Positions 1 to 7,924 of a DNA stretch of 64,000 nucleotides are shown here, in pieces. This DNA comes from Pseudomonas sp. SJZ074 (GTDB taxonomy: Bacteria > Pseudomonadota > Gammaproteobacteria > Pseudomonadales > Pseudomonadaceae). Numbering within the stretch: the first letter of the stretch is position 1; each line of letters opens with the position of its first letter. The notes below the pieces were generated by a model. That model did not search any database. It saw nothing but the letters and a program-made list of their open reading frames with translations, and had not been told where the DNA came from. The position numbers and the translations under genes are program-made. The DNA lies in NCBI RefSeq assembly GCF_007828215.1, contig NZ_VIUE01000001.1, positions 248,001-312,000 on the forward strand. Reading direction: 5' to 3'.

Positions 1-1
1 C

Positions 2-343
2 ACCGTGCCGATCCTCACCACCCTGCACACCATCCAGACCTGGTGGGGGGCGTTTTTCCTGATCATGGCCGCGCTGATCATCGTCAGCGGCTATACCTCG
101 ATCAACGCGGTGGTGAAAGCCGAGTTGTTTCCCACTGAAATCCGCGCCTTGGGTGTCGGTCTGCCATATGCGCTGACCGTATCGATCTTCGGCGGCACGG
201 CTGAGTACATTGCCCTGTGGTTCAAGAGCATCGGCATGGAGACGGGCTATTACTGGTACGTGACGGCGTGCATCGCGGTGTCGTTGCTGGTGTACATCAC
301 CATGAAAGACACCCGCAAGCATTCGCGGATCGTGACGGACTGA
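2..343 (+). CDS. MFS transporter, metabolite:H+ symporter type (C-terminal part, cut by window start)
   Basis: Only the last 113 residues are present; the frame is open to the window edge, so the start lies upstream. The piece holds the last transmembrane helices of a 12-helix major facilitator protein, including a segment reading SINAVVKAELFPTEIRALG and a final hydrophobic helix before a basic tail (KDTRKHSRI). The motif ELFPTEIRxxGVGLPYA is typical of the metabolite:H+ symporter branch (KgtP, proline/betaine and dicarboxylate permeases). These are inner-membrane proton symporters for small organic acids or osmolytes. The substrate cannot be told from this fragment. A REP pair follows the stop codon. 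Confidence 0.8.
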   Translation, partial: TVPILTTLHTIQTWWGAFFLIMAALIIVSGYTSINAVVKAELFPTEIRALGVGLPYALTVSIFGGTAEYIALWFKSIGMETGYYWYVTACIAVSLLVYITMKDTRKHSRIVTD

Positions 344-382
344 TGGTGCTCCGACAGTCACTGCTTGGGTGACTGTCATGGC

Positions 383-452
383 CCTTTCGCGAGCAAGCCC
401 GCTCCCACAGGATTTACGCTGAACCTGTGGGAGCGGGCTTGCTCGCGAAGGG
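383..452. repeat. Inverted pair of REP elements (REPIN)
   Basis: Two copies of the core tcgcgagcaagcccgctccc face each other across about 15 bases. The transcript could fold into a long stem-loop between the permease gene and the convergent membrane-protein gene. The same core recurs at many gene borders in this window and is typical of P. fluorescens group genomes. Confidence 0.9.
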
Positions 453-464
453 AACGACTCGGTC

Positions 465-1223
465 TTAGCTCAACTCCGCCGCACGCTCCCGGTCGCCATA
501 ACGATTCTGCGCATACGCCGCTCCAGCGATCATCACCACCAGTATCCCCGCCAGCACCGCCGACGAACCGATGGTGCCGAAGTCCAGACCGCCCTGTTCA
601 TGGGATTTGGTCATCAGGTCACCCAGCGTTGCTCCCAACGGACGGGTCAGCACGAACGCGATCCAGAACAACACCACTGTCGAGATGTTGGTGAGGTACT
701 TGAGCAGCACGACCAGGGCAATGGTCGAGCCGATCAGCAATGCACCGCCGCCAAACCCAAGACCCGAATCATCCGCTAGGTAGTCGCCAAGCGCCGTGCC
801 CAGGGTGTTGGAAAACAGGATCGCCATCCAATAGAACATCTCGCCACGGAAGGTCTGCACCTTGGTGACATTGAGCGAATCGCCGCTCAGGCGCCAGGCC
901 GCGAAGATCGCCAACAGAATCGCAATCAGGATCATCGACCCGGTGGCGTAGCCCAGTTCCAGGGTGCGATCCATGAAGTCGGACATGGTGGTGCCGGCGG
1001 TGCTGGTGGACAGAATCACAATCCAGTACAGCAGCGGCTTGTAGGTCTTGGCCATCAACTGCGTGACCAGGGTCAGGACGAACACGCTGATCAGGATCAG
1101 CGAGCTGAGGGCATAACCAACATCGAGGGTCATCGACAGCAAGTCCCCTGCGGTTTCGCCCAGGGTCGTCGCGCAGATTTTCATGACCCAGAAGGCCAGG
1201 GTGATTTGAGGCAGTTTATTCAT
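465..1223 (-). CDS. Multi-pass inner-membrane protein with four internal repeats (COG4705-like)
   Basis: This 252-residue protein is almost entirely hydrophobic, with about eight predicted helices. It contains four copies of a short signature: TLGETAGD, TAGTTMSD, TLGTALGD and PLGATLGD, each followed by a glycine-rich loop (LGYA, LGYATG, LGFGGG, LDFGT). The quadruple repeat implies internal duplication and suggests four equivalent polar sites within the membrane. I recall such proteins as uncharacterised membrane-anchored proteins of COG4705; the function is not established. The start was set at the ATG before NKLPQITLAF because a longer reading frame would add 30 residues of non-membrane sequence. 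A GGAG lies about 13 bases upstream. Confidence 0.7.
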   Translation of the reverse strand: MNKLPQITLAFWVMKICATTLGETAGDLLSMTLDVGYALSSLILISVFVLTLVTQLMAKTYKPLLYWIVILSTSTAGTTMSDFMDRTLELGYATGSMILIAILLAIFAAWRLSGDSLNVTKVQTFRGEMFYWMAILFSNTLGTALGDYLADDSGLGFGGGALLIGSTIALVVLLKYLTNISTVVLFWIAFVLTRPLGATLGDLMTKSHEQGGLDFGTIGSSAVLAGILVVMIAGAAYAQNRYGDRERAAELS

Positions 1224-1563
1224 CTCAGGCAAAGCTCCAATGTGAGGCGACCGCCCTTGGGTACAGGGCTTGGAGAAAGGCTGGCGTTCTGCCGGTGAAA
1301 AACAGGTCGGCAATACATGAAAAATCTGTCACATCCGTCTGAGCTCGAATTAATCGCCGATTAATGTTGGCTTGGCATCCTCATCTCACTTGAATCGATA
1401 CGTTCGCGATCTTCGCAGTGGCGAGTAACGCCTGATGCGTCTCGACCTTAATATCGAATTAATCGATTCTTTTTAGCATTATTTTGCGCTTTTTAATCAA
1501 GTTTGCATGAGTAGAATTAAACCCATGCAAGACACGCCCCCTCAACGATTCGGAGTTACGACC
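1224..1563. other. Divergent intergenic region, AT-rich, with a repeated 11-mer
   Basis: No convincing gene is seen here. The 11-mer cgaattaatcg occurs at 1346-1356 and again at 1455-1465, each within a near-palindromic AT-rich stretch. A possible promoter for the repeat protein is ttgcat/tagaat near 1502-1516, but the spacing is too short for a standard sigma-70 site, so I do not call it. Confidence 0.5.
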
Positions 1564-1935
1564 ATGAAAACCAAACTGATCCTTGCCTTGACCCTGTCCG
1601 TACTGGCTGCCAACACCTTCGCCGCCGACGGTTTCGAGCGTACCGGTTCGGCTATCGCCGCCGATGGTTACGAGCGCACCGGTGCCGCCACCGTTGCTGC
1701 AGATGGTTATGACCGTACCAACGGCGCTACCGTCGCTGAAGATGGCTTCGACCGTACCAATGGCGCTACCGTCGCTGAAGATGGCTTCGACCGTACCAAT
1801 GGCGCTACCGTCGCTGAAGATGGCTTCGACCGTACCAATGGCGCTACCGTCGCCGAAGATGGTTACGACCGTACCAATGGCGCTACCGTCGCTGAAGATG
1901 GCTTCGACCGTACCAACGGTGCCTCCATCAGCTGA
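1564..1935 (+). CDS. Small exported tandem-repeat protein (repeat unit EDGFDRTNGATVA)
   Basis: This 123-residue protein has a clear Sec signal peptide (MKTKLILALTLSVLAANTFA, cleavage after AFA) and then nothing but eight tandem repeats. The units are 12-13 residues long with consensus A(E/A)DG(F/Y)(D/E)RT(N/G)GATV. The central units are nearly identical at DNA level, so copy number probably varies between strains. The start was chosen because ggag lies 8-11 bases before this ATG; an upstream in-frame ATG at 1507 would add a non-signal leader. The mature product is acidic, polar and probably unstructured in the periplasm. Similar short proteins carry the uninformative database name 'phage infection protein'; I assign no function. 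A hairpin terminator follows. Confidence 0.8.
   Translation: MKTKLILALTLSVLAANTFAADGFERTGSAIAADGYERTGAATVAADGYDRTNGATVAEDGFDRTNGATVAEDGFDRTNGATVAEDGFDRTNGATVAEDGYDRTNGATVAEDGFDRTNGASIS
1624..1932 (+). repeat. Tandem array of eight 36-39 bp coding repeats
   Basis: The unit reads gctgaagatggcttcgaccg at its start and encodes EDGFDRTNGATV. Units 4 to 8 differ from one another by only a few synonymous or F/Y changes; the first two are more diverged (FERTGSAIA, YERTGAATVA). This points to recent expansion by slippage or unequal crossing-over. Confidence 0.9.
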
Positions 1936-1955
1936 TTCTCCAAAGGCGTCCTTAC

Positions 1956-1975
1956 AGCCCGGCTTCGGCCGGGCT
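1956..1975 (+). terminator. Rho-independent type hairpin after the repeat-protein gene
   Basis: The sequence agcccggcttcggccgggct forms an 8-bp GC-rich stem closed by a TTCG tetraloop, 20 bases after the stop codon. The T tract that follows is short. Confidence 0.7.
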
Positions 1976-2108
1976 TAGTCATTCAAGCCCTGGCAAGCGC
2001 CATCCTGATGTAAAAGAATTCCTGCCAAGCCCCTGCGGTACTGACAAAAACGACACGGCCCGGCACTATTCTCGAATCCCACCCATCCCCCAGGATTTGA
2101 GCACTTCC

Positions 2109-2729
2109 ATGCCCGACGATATCCACTATTACGAACCCGCCAACGGCCATGGCCTGCCCCACGATCCGTTCAACGCCATCGTCGGCCCACGCCCTATCGG
2201 CTGGATCTCTTCCCAGGACGCCGAAGGTCGCCTGAATCTGGCGCCCTACAGTTTCTTCAACGCGTTCAATTACGTACCGCCGATCATTGGTTTTTCCAGC
2301 GTCGGGCGCAAAGACAGCCTGAACAACATCGAACAGACCGGCGAGTTCGCCTGGAACCTGGCCACACGCCCGTTGGCCGAGCGAATGAACCAGAGCTGCG
2401 CGATGGTCGCGCCCGAGGTCGATGAATTCGAATTGGCGGGGCTGACACCAGCGACGTCACGGGTGATCCAGGTGCCGCGGGTGGCGGAAAGTCCGGTGTC
2501 CTTCGAATGCAAGGTCACCCAGATCATTCAGTTGCAGCGAGCGGACAAGAGCTTGGTGCCGAGCTGGCTGATCCTTGGCGAAGTGGTTGCGGTGCATATT
2601 GCCAAGTGGCTATTGAAGGACGGCGTCTACGACACGGCCGCCGCCGAACCGATCTTGCGCGGTGGCGGGCCGGCGGATTACTTCCAGTTGGGGGCTGAGG
2701 CGCTGTTCAGGATGCATCGCCCGCAATAA
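2109..2729 (+). CDS. Flavin reductase-like (DIM6/NTAB) domain protein
   Basis: This 206-residue protein has the features of the flavoprotein oxygenase/flavin reductase-like FMN-binding family: an early (V)GPRPIGWISSQD segment, the core LNLAPYSFFNAFNYVPPIIGFSS, then KDSLNNIEQTGEFAWNLATR and a late SPVSFECKV strand. Such proteins bind FMN as dimers with a split-barrel fold and usually act as reductase partners or small oxidoreductases; the substrate here is unknown. ATG 2109 is taken as start. A TTG four codons earlier is in frame, but it sits directly against the purine-rich AGGA and cannot use it. The gene stands alone, followed by a perfect hairpin. Confidence 0.85.
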   Translation: MPDDIHYYEPANGHGLPHDPFNAIVGPRPIGWISSQDAEGRLNLAPYSFFNAFNYVPPIIGFSSVGRKDSLNNIEQTGEFAWNLATRPLAERMNQSCAMVAPEVDEFELAGLTPATSRVIQVPRVAESPVSFECKVTQIIQLQRADKSLVPSWLILGEVVAVHIAKWLLKDGVYDTAAAEPILRGGGPADYFQLGAEALFRMHRPQ

Positions 2730-2742
2730 AGGTACACAACCC

Positions 2743-2774
2743 CTGTGGCGAGGGGATTTATCCCCTCGCCACAG
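2743..2774. terminator. Perfect palindromic hairpin (tggcgagggga family)
   Basis: The sequence ctgtggcgagggga, loop ttta, then its complement tcccctcgccacag forms a 14-bp stem. It lies between convergent genes and could terminate in both directions. The same element recurs at 14514, 29893 and 57445 and, imperfectly, at 47811. Confidence 0.65.
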
Positions 2775-2797
2775 AAAAGCTCTATGGCTGATTAGGG

Positions 2798-3064
2798 TTA
2801 CCAGAGCAACCCACCCTCTTCATTGACGCCCTTCAGACGGGTCAACTGCACAGCGGCAGCTTCATCGGCCTTGGCAGCCGTCTCGAAATGCTGCTTCTCA
2901 AGTAGCTTGTTGAAACGCGGCGCACCCGAGCCACCGATGGCTTTAGTGGCGATGGCCGCATAATAGCCGCCACCCTCCCGGGGCATGACGGCGGAAACAG
3001 CTTCAAAGGGTCCAAAGACTTTACGTGCCATATTGCGCATCCTGGCGATGAGATGGGCGGTCAT
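2798..3064 (-). CDS. Small conserved protein of unknown function
   Basis: This 88-residue protein reads MTAHLIARMRNMARKVFGPF at its start and is rich in Ala, Lys and Glu. It has no signal peptide or membrane segment and no motif I recognise. The ATG lies 7 bases after the stop of the monooxygenase-like gene, with GAAGG overlapping that gene's end as ribosome-binding site, so the two are almost surely co-transcribed and probably function together. Upstream extension of the frame enters an alternative frame of its neighbour and was rejected. Confidence 0.65.
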   Translation of the reverse strand: MTAHLIARMRNMARKVFGPFEAVSAVMPREGGGYYAAIATKAIGGSGAPRFNKLLEKQHFETAAKADEAAAVQLTRLKGVNEEGGLLW

Positions 3065-3071
3065 TAAACCT

Positions 3072-3416
3072 TCATCCGGCCAGTTTGTGTACCGTCGCCA
3101 AAGTCGCCTGGACGGCGGACACTTCCCTGAACGTATGAAAATCCAGGCTGCTGACCACCAGGTCCTGCACCAGCTCGGCGAAGATCCCCATGGCCGGGGA
3201 ATCGAAGTACGCATCCATCGCCTGCTGATCGACCCAGAGTCCGGACATCAGCCACAGATCGGCATCGCATTGCGATTGTTGCAAGGCAAAGTGCACACAG
3301 CCGGGGGCTTGGCGCGAAGGCGCGATGAGTTTGCTCAGTCGCGCGCCCAATAATTTGGAGCTTCCGGCGCGGGCCCGCACAAAAGCCATGTGACTGACGG
3401 GGATCTGTGTAGACAT
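3072..3416 (-). CDS. Antibiotic biosynthesis monooxygenase (ABM)-like domain protein
   Basis: This 114-residue protein has the size and pattern of the dimeric alpha/beta-barrel ABM/heme-degrading monooxygenase-like fold: an N-terminal strand (VSHMAFVRARAG), a helix (LGARLSKLIAPSRQAPGCV), strands with CDADLWLMSGLWVDQQAMDAYF, and a C-terminal helix/strand. Members oxidise aromatic substrates or act as small-molecule binding proteins without added cofactor. The substrate is unknown. The ATG at 3416 is preceded by GGGAGG at ideal spacing. The gene is first of a two-gene unit and diverges from the AraC-type regulator, which may control it. Confidence 0.7.
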   Translation of the reverse strand: MSTQIPVSHMAFVRARAGSSKLLGARLSKLIAPSRQAPGCVHFALQQSQCDADLWLMSGLWVDQQAMDAYFDSPAMGIFAELVQDLVVSSLDFHTFREVSAVQATLATVHKLAG

Positions 3417-3739
3417 GTTCAACCCTCCCAGGTCATCCATTGGGCAGCCGGGGACAGCTGCGACAGGATTGAAGGTTAAGCGTCGCGACGCCAGGGTCGT
3501 TAGTCGATTTCTGCCGACGCCTTGCACAATCCTGCGCAAAAGTAGATCGCGAAGCGGCAGCGCGTCGATTGGAACCGACAAATTTGAGACAAAAGGTTTC
3601 AAGCAAGTTTCGGCCCCATTGCAACGATCCGGCACGATGGCCGTGCAGGATCAGGCAAGCTTTCAACAGGATGTGACTACCACCGCGCCTTGCACAAACA
3701 TAAGCTTTGTCCATCGCTTCTATTTCCGAGGATCCTGGC
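3417..3739. other. Divergent intergenic region (323 bases)
   Basis: This region separates the ABM-like gene from the AraC regulator and must hold both promoters. Open frames run through it on both strands, but none has a ribosome-binding site or a recognisable product. I see no clear operator repeat. Confidence 0.5.
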
Positions 3740-4669
3740 ATGTCGCCGCTCGACCACGCCCACGTCCCCCTGGACCCGCATCTGGAACAACAGCGCGCCG
3801 AACTGGCGTCGATCATCGACCGCAATACCTGCGAAGACGGCAGCTACACCACGGCCATCGGCGCATTGAATCTGTCTCGTCACAGCAAGCCCCATAAATT
3901 CGCACCGGTGCTGGCGCAACCGGCGCTGTGCATCATGGCCCAGGGCAACAAACAGGTGCGGCTGGCGGACGAACTGTTCAACTACGACCCGCTCCATTAC
4001 CTGGTGGTCTCGGTGTCGATGCCGTTGAGCGGGTGCATCGCCGACGTTTCGCCGGAACACCCGATCCTGGCCCTGCGCCTGGACATCGACCCGGCGGAAA
4101 TCACCGCGCTGATCGCCGATGCCGGCCCGCTGGGCGTGCCAACCCGCCCCGCCGGCCGAGGCCTGTATGTCGAACGCCTGGACACTTCGATGCTCGATGC
4201 GGTGCTGCGCCTGGTACGCCTGCTGGACCACCCCAAGGACATCACCATGCTCGCGCCCTTGGTGCGACGGGAGATTTTGTACCGACTGCTACGCAGTCCC
4301 CAGGGCTACCGGCTGTACGAAATCGCCATCGCCAACAGTCAGAGCCATCGCATCGGCCAGGCAATCAAATGGCTCAACGGTCATTTCGAACAGCCGTTGC
4401 GCATCGACGAGCTGGCCCGGGAAGTGAACCTCAGCGTCTCGACACTGCATCATCGCTTCAAAGCCATGACCGCCATGAGTCCACTGCAATATCAGAAACA
4501 ATTGCGCCTGCAGGAAGCCCGGCGACTGATGCTGGCCGAAGGGCTGGAAGCTTCGGCGGCGGGGTATCGGGTGGGTTATGAAAGCCCTTCGCAGTTCAGC
4601 CGCGAGTACAGCCGGCTGTTCGGGGCACCGCCGCTGCGGGATCTGGCGCGGTTGCGGTTGTCGGTTTGA
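3740..4669 (+). CDS. AraC-family transcriptional regulator (AraC_N type)
   Basis: This 309-residue protein has an N-terminal AraC_N ligand domain (about residues 30-190: SRHSKPHKFAPVLAQPALC, then QGNKQVRLADELFNYDPLHY) and a C-terminal double helix-turn-helix (about 205-305: IDELAREVNLSVSTLHHRFK and the second helix ending in GYESPSQFSREYSRLFGAPP). These proteins bind DNA as dimers and usually activate an adjacent oxidoreductase or efflux gene. ATG 3740 was selected because GAGGA lies 7 bases upstream; a TTG at 3707 is an alternative. The divergent ABM-like operon is the obvious candidate target, by position only. Confidence 0.88.
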   Translation: MSPLDHAHVPLDPHLEQQRAELASIIDRNTCEDGSYTTAIGALNLSRHSKPHKFAPVLAQPALCIMAQGNKQVRLADELFNYDPLHYLVVSVSMPLSGCIADVSPEHPILALRLDIDPAEITALIADAGPLGVPTRPAGRGLYVERLDTSMLDAVLRLVRLLDHPKDITMLAPLVRREILYRLLRSPQGYRLYEIAIANSQSHRIGQAIKWLNGHFEQPLRIDELAREVNLSVSTLHHRFKAMTAMSPLQYQKQLRLQEARRLMLAEGLEASAAGYRVGYESPSQFSREYSRLFGAPPLRDLARLRLSV

Positions 4670-4695
4670 GCTGGGATTTTGATTGACCCTACCGG

Positions 4696-4798
4696 CCTCT
4701 TCGCGAGCAAGCCCGCTCCCACATGGGATCTTCGGCGAACATGAATTCTCTGTTCACCACCGATCAATTGTGGGAGCGGGCTTGCTCGCGAAGAGGCC
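4696..4798. repeat. Inverted REP pair (REPIN) between convergent genes
   Basis: Two REP cores (cctcttcgcgagcaagcccg and its complement) flank about 50 unrelated bases. The element lies between the AraC gene and the last gene of the ABC operon and probably caps both transcripts. Confidence 0.9.
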
Positions 4799-4824
4799 AG
4801 CCCGGGCAACCCATCTCTCAAGAA

Positions 4825-5880
4825 TCAGGCCCCCAGCAACCGACACGCCTCCGCCGGTAAGGTCACCGATACCGCATGCCCGATGCCCAGGTCCATTCCC
4901 TGGCAAGGCGTACTCAGCGCAGTGAATGAAACCCCGGAACACTCCACCGTGGTTTCGATGGTCGCGCCAATGTCACGCACGAATGTCACCTTGCCCAGCA
5001 AGCGGTTACCTGCCGTGGCCTGGGGCGCAGATAGCTGCACGTCTTCCGGGCGCACCAGCAACTTGATCTTCTCGCCAACTACGGGGCTACGGCTGGCCGG
5101 CACATCCAGCGCGTCTCCGCCCGGTAGGCCGACGCGCCCAGGACCCAGGGTGGTCGCAGGAAAAATATTGCCTGAGCCGATGAAGTCAGCAACGAACTCG
5201 TTGGCCGGGTGCCGATAGATCTCGATCGGCGTGCCGACCTGCTGCACCCGGTGCTCGCCCAGCACCACCACGATATCGGCCATGGTCATGGCCTCGCGCT
5301 GGTCGTGGGTCACCAGAATGGTGGTGATGTTCAGCCGCTGTTGTAGCTGACGGATTTCCACCTGCATCGATTCACGCAGCTTGGCGTCGAGGGCCGACAG
5401 CGGTTCGTCCAGCAGCAGGATCTTCGGCCGCGCGGCAATCGCCCGGGCAATCGCCACACGCTGACGCTGGCCGCCGGACAATTTCGCCACGGGCCGGTCG
5501 ATCATGGCCTGGAGCTGAATCAGTTCCAGCAGCTCCACCACCCGCGCCCGCTGCTCGGCCTTGCCCACGCCGCGCAGTTTCAGTGGATAGGCAATGTTCT
5601 CGCCGACGGTCATGTGGGGAAACAACGCCAGCGATTGAAAGACCATGCCGAAATTGCGCAGGTGCGCCGGGGTATGACCGATGTCATCGCCATCCAGGCG
5701 GATCTCGCCGCCGCTGAGGCTTTCCAGGCCTGCGATCATCCGCAGCAGCGTGGTCTTGCCACAGCCCGAAGGCCCGAGGAAACACACCAGCTTGCCCTCG
5801 GGCAAATGCAGGTTCACGTCCTTGACCGCGCAGGCCGAGCCGTAGTGCTTCTCGACGTTTTCCAGTATCAGTCCAGTCAT
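4825..5880 (-). CDS. Polyamine/spermidine-type ABC transporter ATP-binding protein (PotA-like)
   Basis: This 351-residue ATPase energises an importer from the cytoplasmic face. Walker A is GPSGCGKTT (about residue 37), the Q-loop is MVFQSLALFPHMTV, the signature is LSGGQRQRVAIARA, Walker B is KILLLDEPLSALD, and the switch histidine is in LVTHDQ. The C-terminal about 110 residues form a TOBE-like regulatory domain (VRPEDVQL). Length and order match the PotA/MalK class. GAGGT precedes the ATG. It is the last gene of the four-gene unit: binding protein, two permeases, ATPase. Confidence 0.92.
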   Translation of the reverse strand: MTGLILENVEKHYGSACAVKDVNLHLPEGKLVCFLGPSGCGKTTLLRMIAGLESLSGGEIRLDGDDIGHTPAHLRNFGMVFQSLALFPHMTVGENIAYPLKLRGVGKAEQRARVVELLELIQLQAMIDRPVAKLSGGQRQRVAIARAIAARPKILLLDEPLSALDAKLRESMQVEIRQLQQRLNITTILVTHDQREAMTMADIVVVLGEHRVQQVGTPIEIYRHPANEFVADFIGSGNIFPATTLGPGRVGLPGGDALDVPASRSPVVGEKIKLLVRPEDVQLSAPQATAGNRLLGKVTFVRDIGATIETTVECSGVSFTALSTPCQGMDLGIGHAVSVTLPAEACRLLGA

Positions 5881-5895
5881 GTCTTCACCTCGAAA

Positions 5896-6744
5896 TCAAA
5901 AGGAAACGCCGCCCTCGCCCACCAGCTTCTCCAACGCCCAGATCAGCACGAAGTCGATCAGCACGATGAGCACGGCAAACGAAAAAACGGTGGGATCAAG
6001 CGACGACACGGTGCGGCTGTACATCCAGATCGGCACGGTCATGACGTCGACGGTGTAGAGAAAATAGGTCACGGTGAATTCGTTGAACGAGACAATGAAT
6101 GCCAGGAGCATCCCGGCAAGGATTCCCGATTTCATCAACGGCACCACCACATCGACGATGGCCCGCTGCGGTGACGCCCCGAGCATCCGCGCGGCTTCCT
6201 CGACTTCGCTGCCGATGCCGAGCATGGCGGCGGTGCAGTTCTTCACCACGAACGGCAGGGCAAGGATGACGTGGGCAATGACCAGCCGTGAGGTGGTCAT
6301 CTGGAATGGCAGGCTGTCGAATACCAACAGCAGGGCCAGGCCCAGCACCACCATGGGGAATACCAGCGGCAGCGACATCAGTTGCAGCGCCACGGCCTTG
6401 CCGCGAAATTCACAGCGGGTCAGTGCATAGGCCGCCGGTACCGCGATCAGGGTGGCGAAGATCATGGTCAGGCACGCCACCAACAGACTGGTGCCCATGG
6501 CCTGGCCCAAGCTCAGTACGTCACTGGTATCCGGGGAGACGAAGGTCTGCCAGGCGACTCGATACCATTGCAGGCTGTAGCTGCTTGGTGGGAAATCCAG
6601 GTTCGCCGCACCGCTGAACGACATGACGATCATGGTCAGGATCGGCAACACCGCCAGCAACAGAATGAAACCCGACAGCAGCCCCGCGATCCGACCGGTT
6701 TCACCGGGCAACAGCGACTGGCGTTTTTGGCTCAACGCGCTCAT
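5896..6744 (-). CDS. ABC transporter permease, PotC/YdcV-like
   Basis: This 282-residue inner-membrane subunit has six predicted helices. The EAA loop reads EVEEAARMLGASPQRAIVDVVVPLMKSGI, which contacts the ATPase. The N terminus carries a long first helix (IAGLLSGFILLLAVLPILTMIV). The final part (FNEFTVTYFLYTVDVMTVPIWMYS) is typical of PotC-type subunits. Its ATG overlaps the stop of the partner permease by 4 bases, indicating translational coupling, and the ATPase gene begins 15 bases after its stop. Confidence 0.92.
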   Translation of the reverse strand: MSALSQKRQSLLPGETGRIAGLLSGFILLLAVLPILTMIVMSFSGAANLDFPPSSYSLQWYRVAWQTFVSPDTSDVLSLGQAMGTSLLVACLTMIFATLIAVPAAYALTRCEFRGKAVALQLMSLPLVFPMVVLGLALLLVFDSLPFQMTTSRLVIAHVILALPFVVKNCTAAMLGIGSEVEEAARMLGASPQRAIVDVVVPLMKSGILAGMLLAFIVSFNEFTVTYFLYTVDVMTVPIWMYSRTVSSLDPTVFSFAVLIVLIDFVLIWALEKLVGEGGVSF

Positions 6745-7649
6745 TGAGAAGCCTCCAGCATCCGCCGACGGCGGCCGGTGAAATATTCGGACAGGGTCAT
6801 GATCAGCAGCGTGGTGACGATCAACACCACCCCGGCGGCGGACGCGGCCGGCCAGTTCATCAGCGGGGCAATCTGGTCGTGGACCATCACTGCCAGCATC
6901 GGCACTCGCCTCCCGCCCAACAACAACGGTACGACGAAGCTGCTGGCGTTGTAGGCGAACACCAGTGTCGCGCCGGTGATGATGCCCGGCAGGCTCATCG
7001 GTAGCACCACCTGACGAAACACCTGGAAACGGCTGGCGCCAAGGGTGGCAGCCGCCTCTTCATAGCTGCGGGCCACCCCGCGCATGGCGCTGGCGATGGG
7101 CAACACGGCCAGGGGGAACGCGGTCTGCACCAGGCCCATCAGCACGCCGTTCTGGTTGTACAGCCACATGATCGGCCGCTTGATCAGCCCCAGGCCCGTC
7201 AGCGCCTGGTTGAGCATGCCGGCCGGGCCGAGGATTACCAGCCAGCCGTAGCTTTGCAGCAGCAGGTTGACCAATAACGGCAACAGCACTGCGGCCAAGA
7301 ACACCCGTCGCAACAATGGCGAGGACAAACGCGACATGGTGTAGGCCACGGGAATCGCCAGTAGCACGGCAATCACCGCGCTGATCAGCGCCAGGCGCAA
7401 AGTCAGCAGCAGGGATTTGAGGTAATAGGGTTCCAGCAATTGACCATAGCTGGCCAGGCTGAACCCACTCCACTCCGCGCCCTTGGTGCCGACGCTCATG
7501 CGCAATACCAACAGACTGGCGGCAATCAACACGCCGAGAAACAGCATCGACGGCGACAGGAAAAACCACGCCCGCGTCGTGGGCGAAATACTCCGGCTGG
7601 AACGCACTGGCGCAACGCTCTGCGGATGAGTTAAAGGTTGGTGTTCCAT
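6741..7649 (-). CDS. ABC transporter permease, PotB/YdcU-like
   Basis: This 302-residue permease has six predicted helices and an EAA loop reading YEEAAATLGASRFQVFRQVVLPMSLPGI. A 30-residue cytoplasmic tail precedes the first helix (FFLSPSMLFLGVLIAASLLVL). It pairs with the following permease as the heterodimeric channel. A REP-rich gap of 275 bases separates it from the binding-protein gene upstream, an arrangement often seen in ABC operons where the binding protein needs higher expression. Confidence 0.92.
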   Translation of the reverse strand: MEHQPLTHPQSVAPVRSSRSISPTTRAWFFLSPSMLFLGVLIAASLLVLRMSVGTKGAEWSGFSLASYGQLLEPYYLKSLLLTLRLALISAVIAVLLAIPVAYTMSRLSSPLLRRVFLAAVLLPLLVNLLLQSYGWLVILGPAGMLNQALTGLGLIKRPIMWLYNQNGVLMGLVQTAFPLAVLPIASAMRGVARSYEEAAATLGASRFQVFRQVVLPMSLPGIITGATLVFAYNASSFVVPLLLGGRRVPMLAVMVHDQIAPLMNWPAASAAGVVLIVTTLLIMTLSEYFTGRRRRMLEASQ

Positions 7650-7706
7650 GGCAAGGTCTCGTCAGTGGAAAACGACAGCACAAACACAACTTTTTACTGT
7701 GGGATT

Positions 7707-7867
7707 ACTGTGGGAGCCGAGCTTGCTCCCACATTGGATTGTGGTGAACGCAGTATCCATTAACACCATGGAACCAATGTGGGAGCGGGCTTGCTCGCGA
7801 ATACGGCGGCACAGGTGACATCTCCATCAACTGATCCACCGCTTTCGCGAGCAAGCCCGCTCCCACA
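7707..7867. repeat. REP cluster: single short copy plus inverted pair
   Basis: A compact palindrome tgtgggagccgagcttgctcccaca at about 7709-7733 is followed by a REPIN (tgtgggagcgggcttgctcg at 7778 and its complement ending at 7867). It sits between the binding-protein and permease genes of one operon, where such stems can stabilise the upstream mRNA. Confidence 0.85.
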
Positions 7868-7924
7868 TTTGGATCTCCGGACGACCGCAGAATCCATGCG
7901 TTCCCAGTCACAATGTCCTTCAAC

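Noticed and set aside
383..452. REP pairs read as short ORFs with SLWERACSRR-type peptides
   Set aside because: The same peptide arises wherever a REP core occurs and has no start signal; it is translated repeat DNA.
1624..1932. Possible CRISPR array or coding minisatellite without protein
   Set aside because: The 39-bp repeats are contiguous without unique spacers, and they keep one frame after a signal peptide with a good ribosome-binding site.
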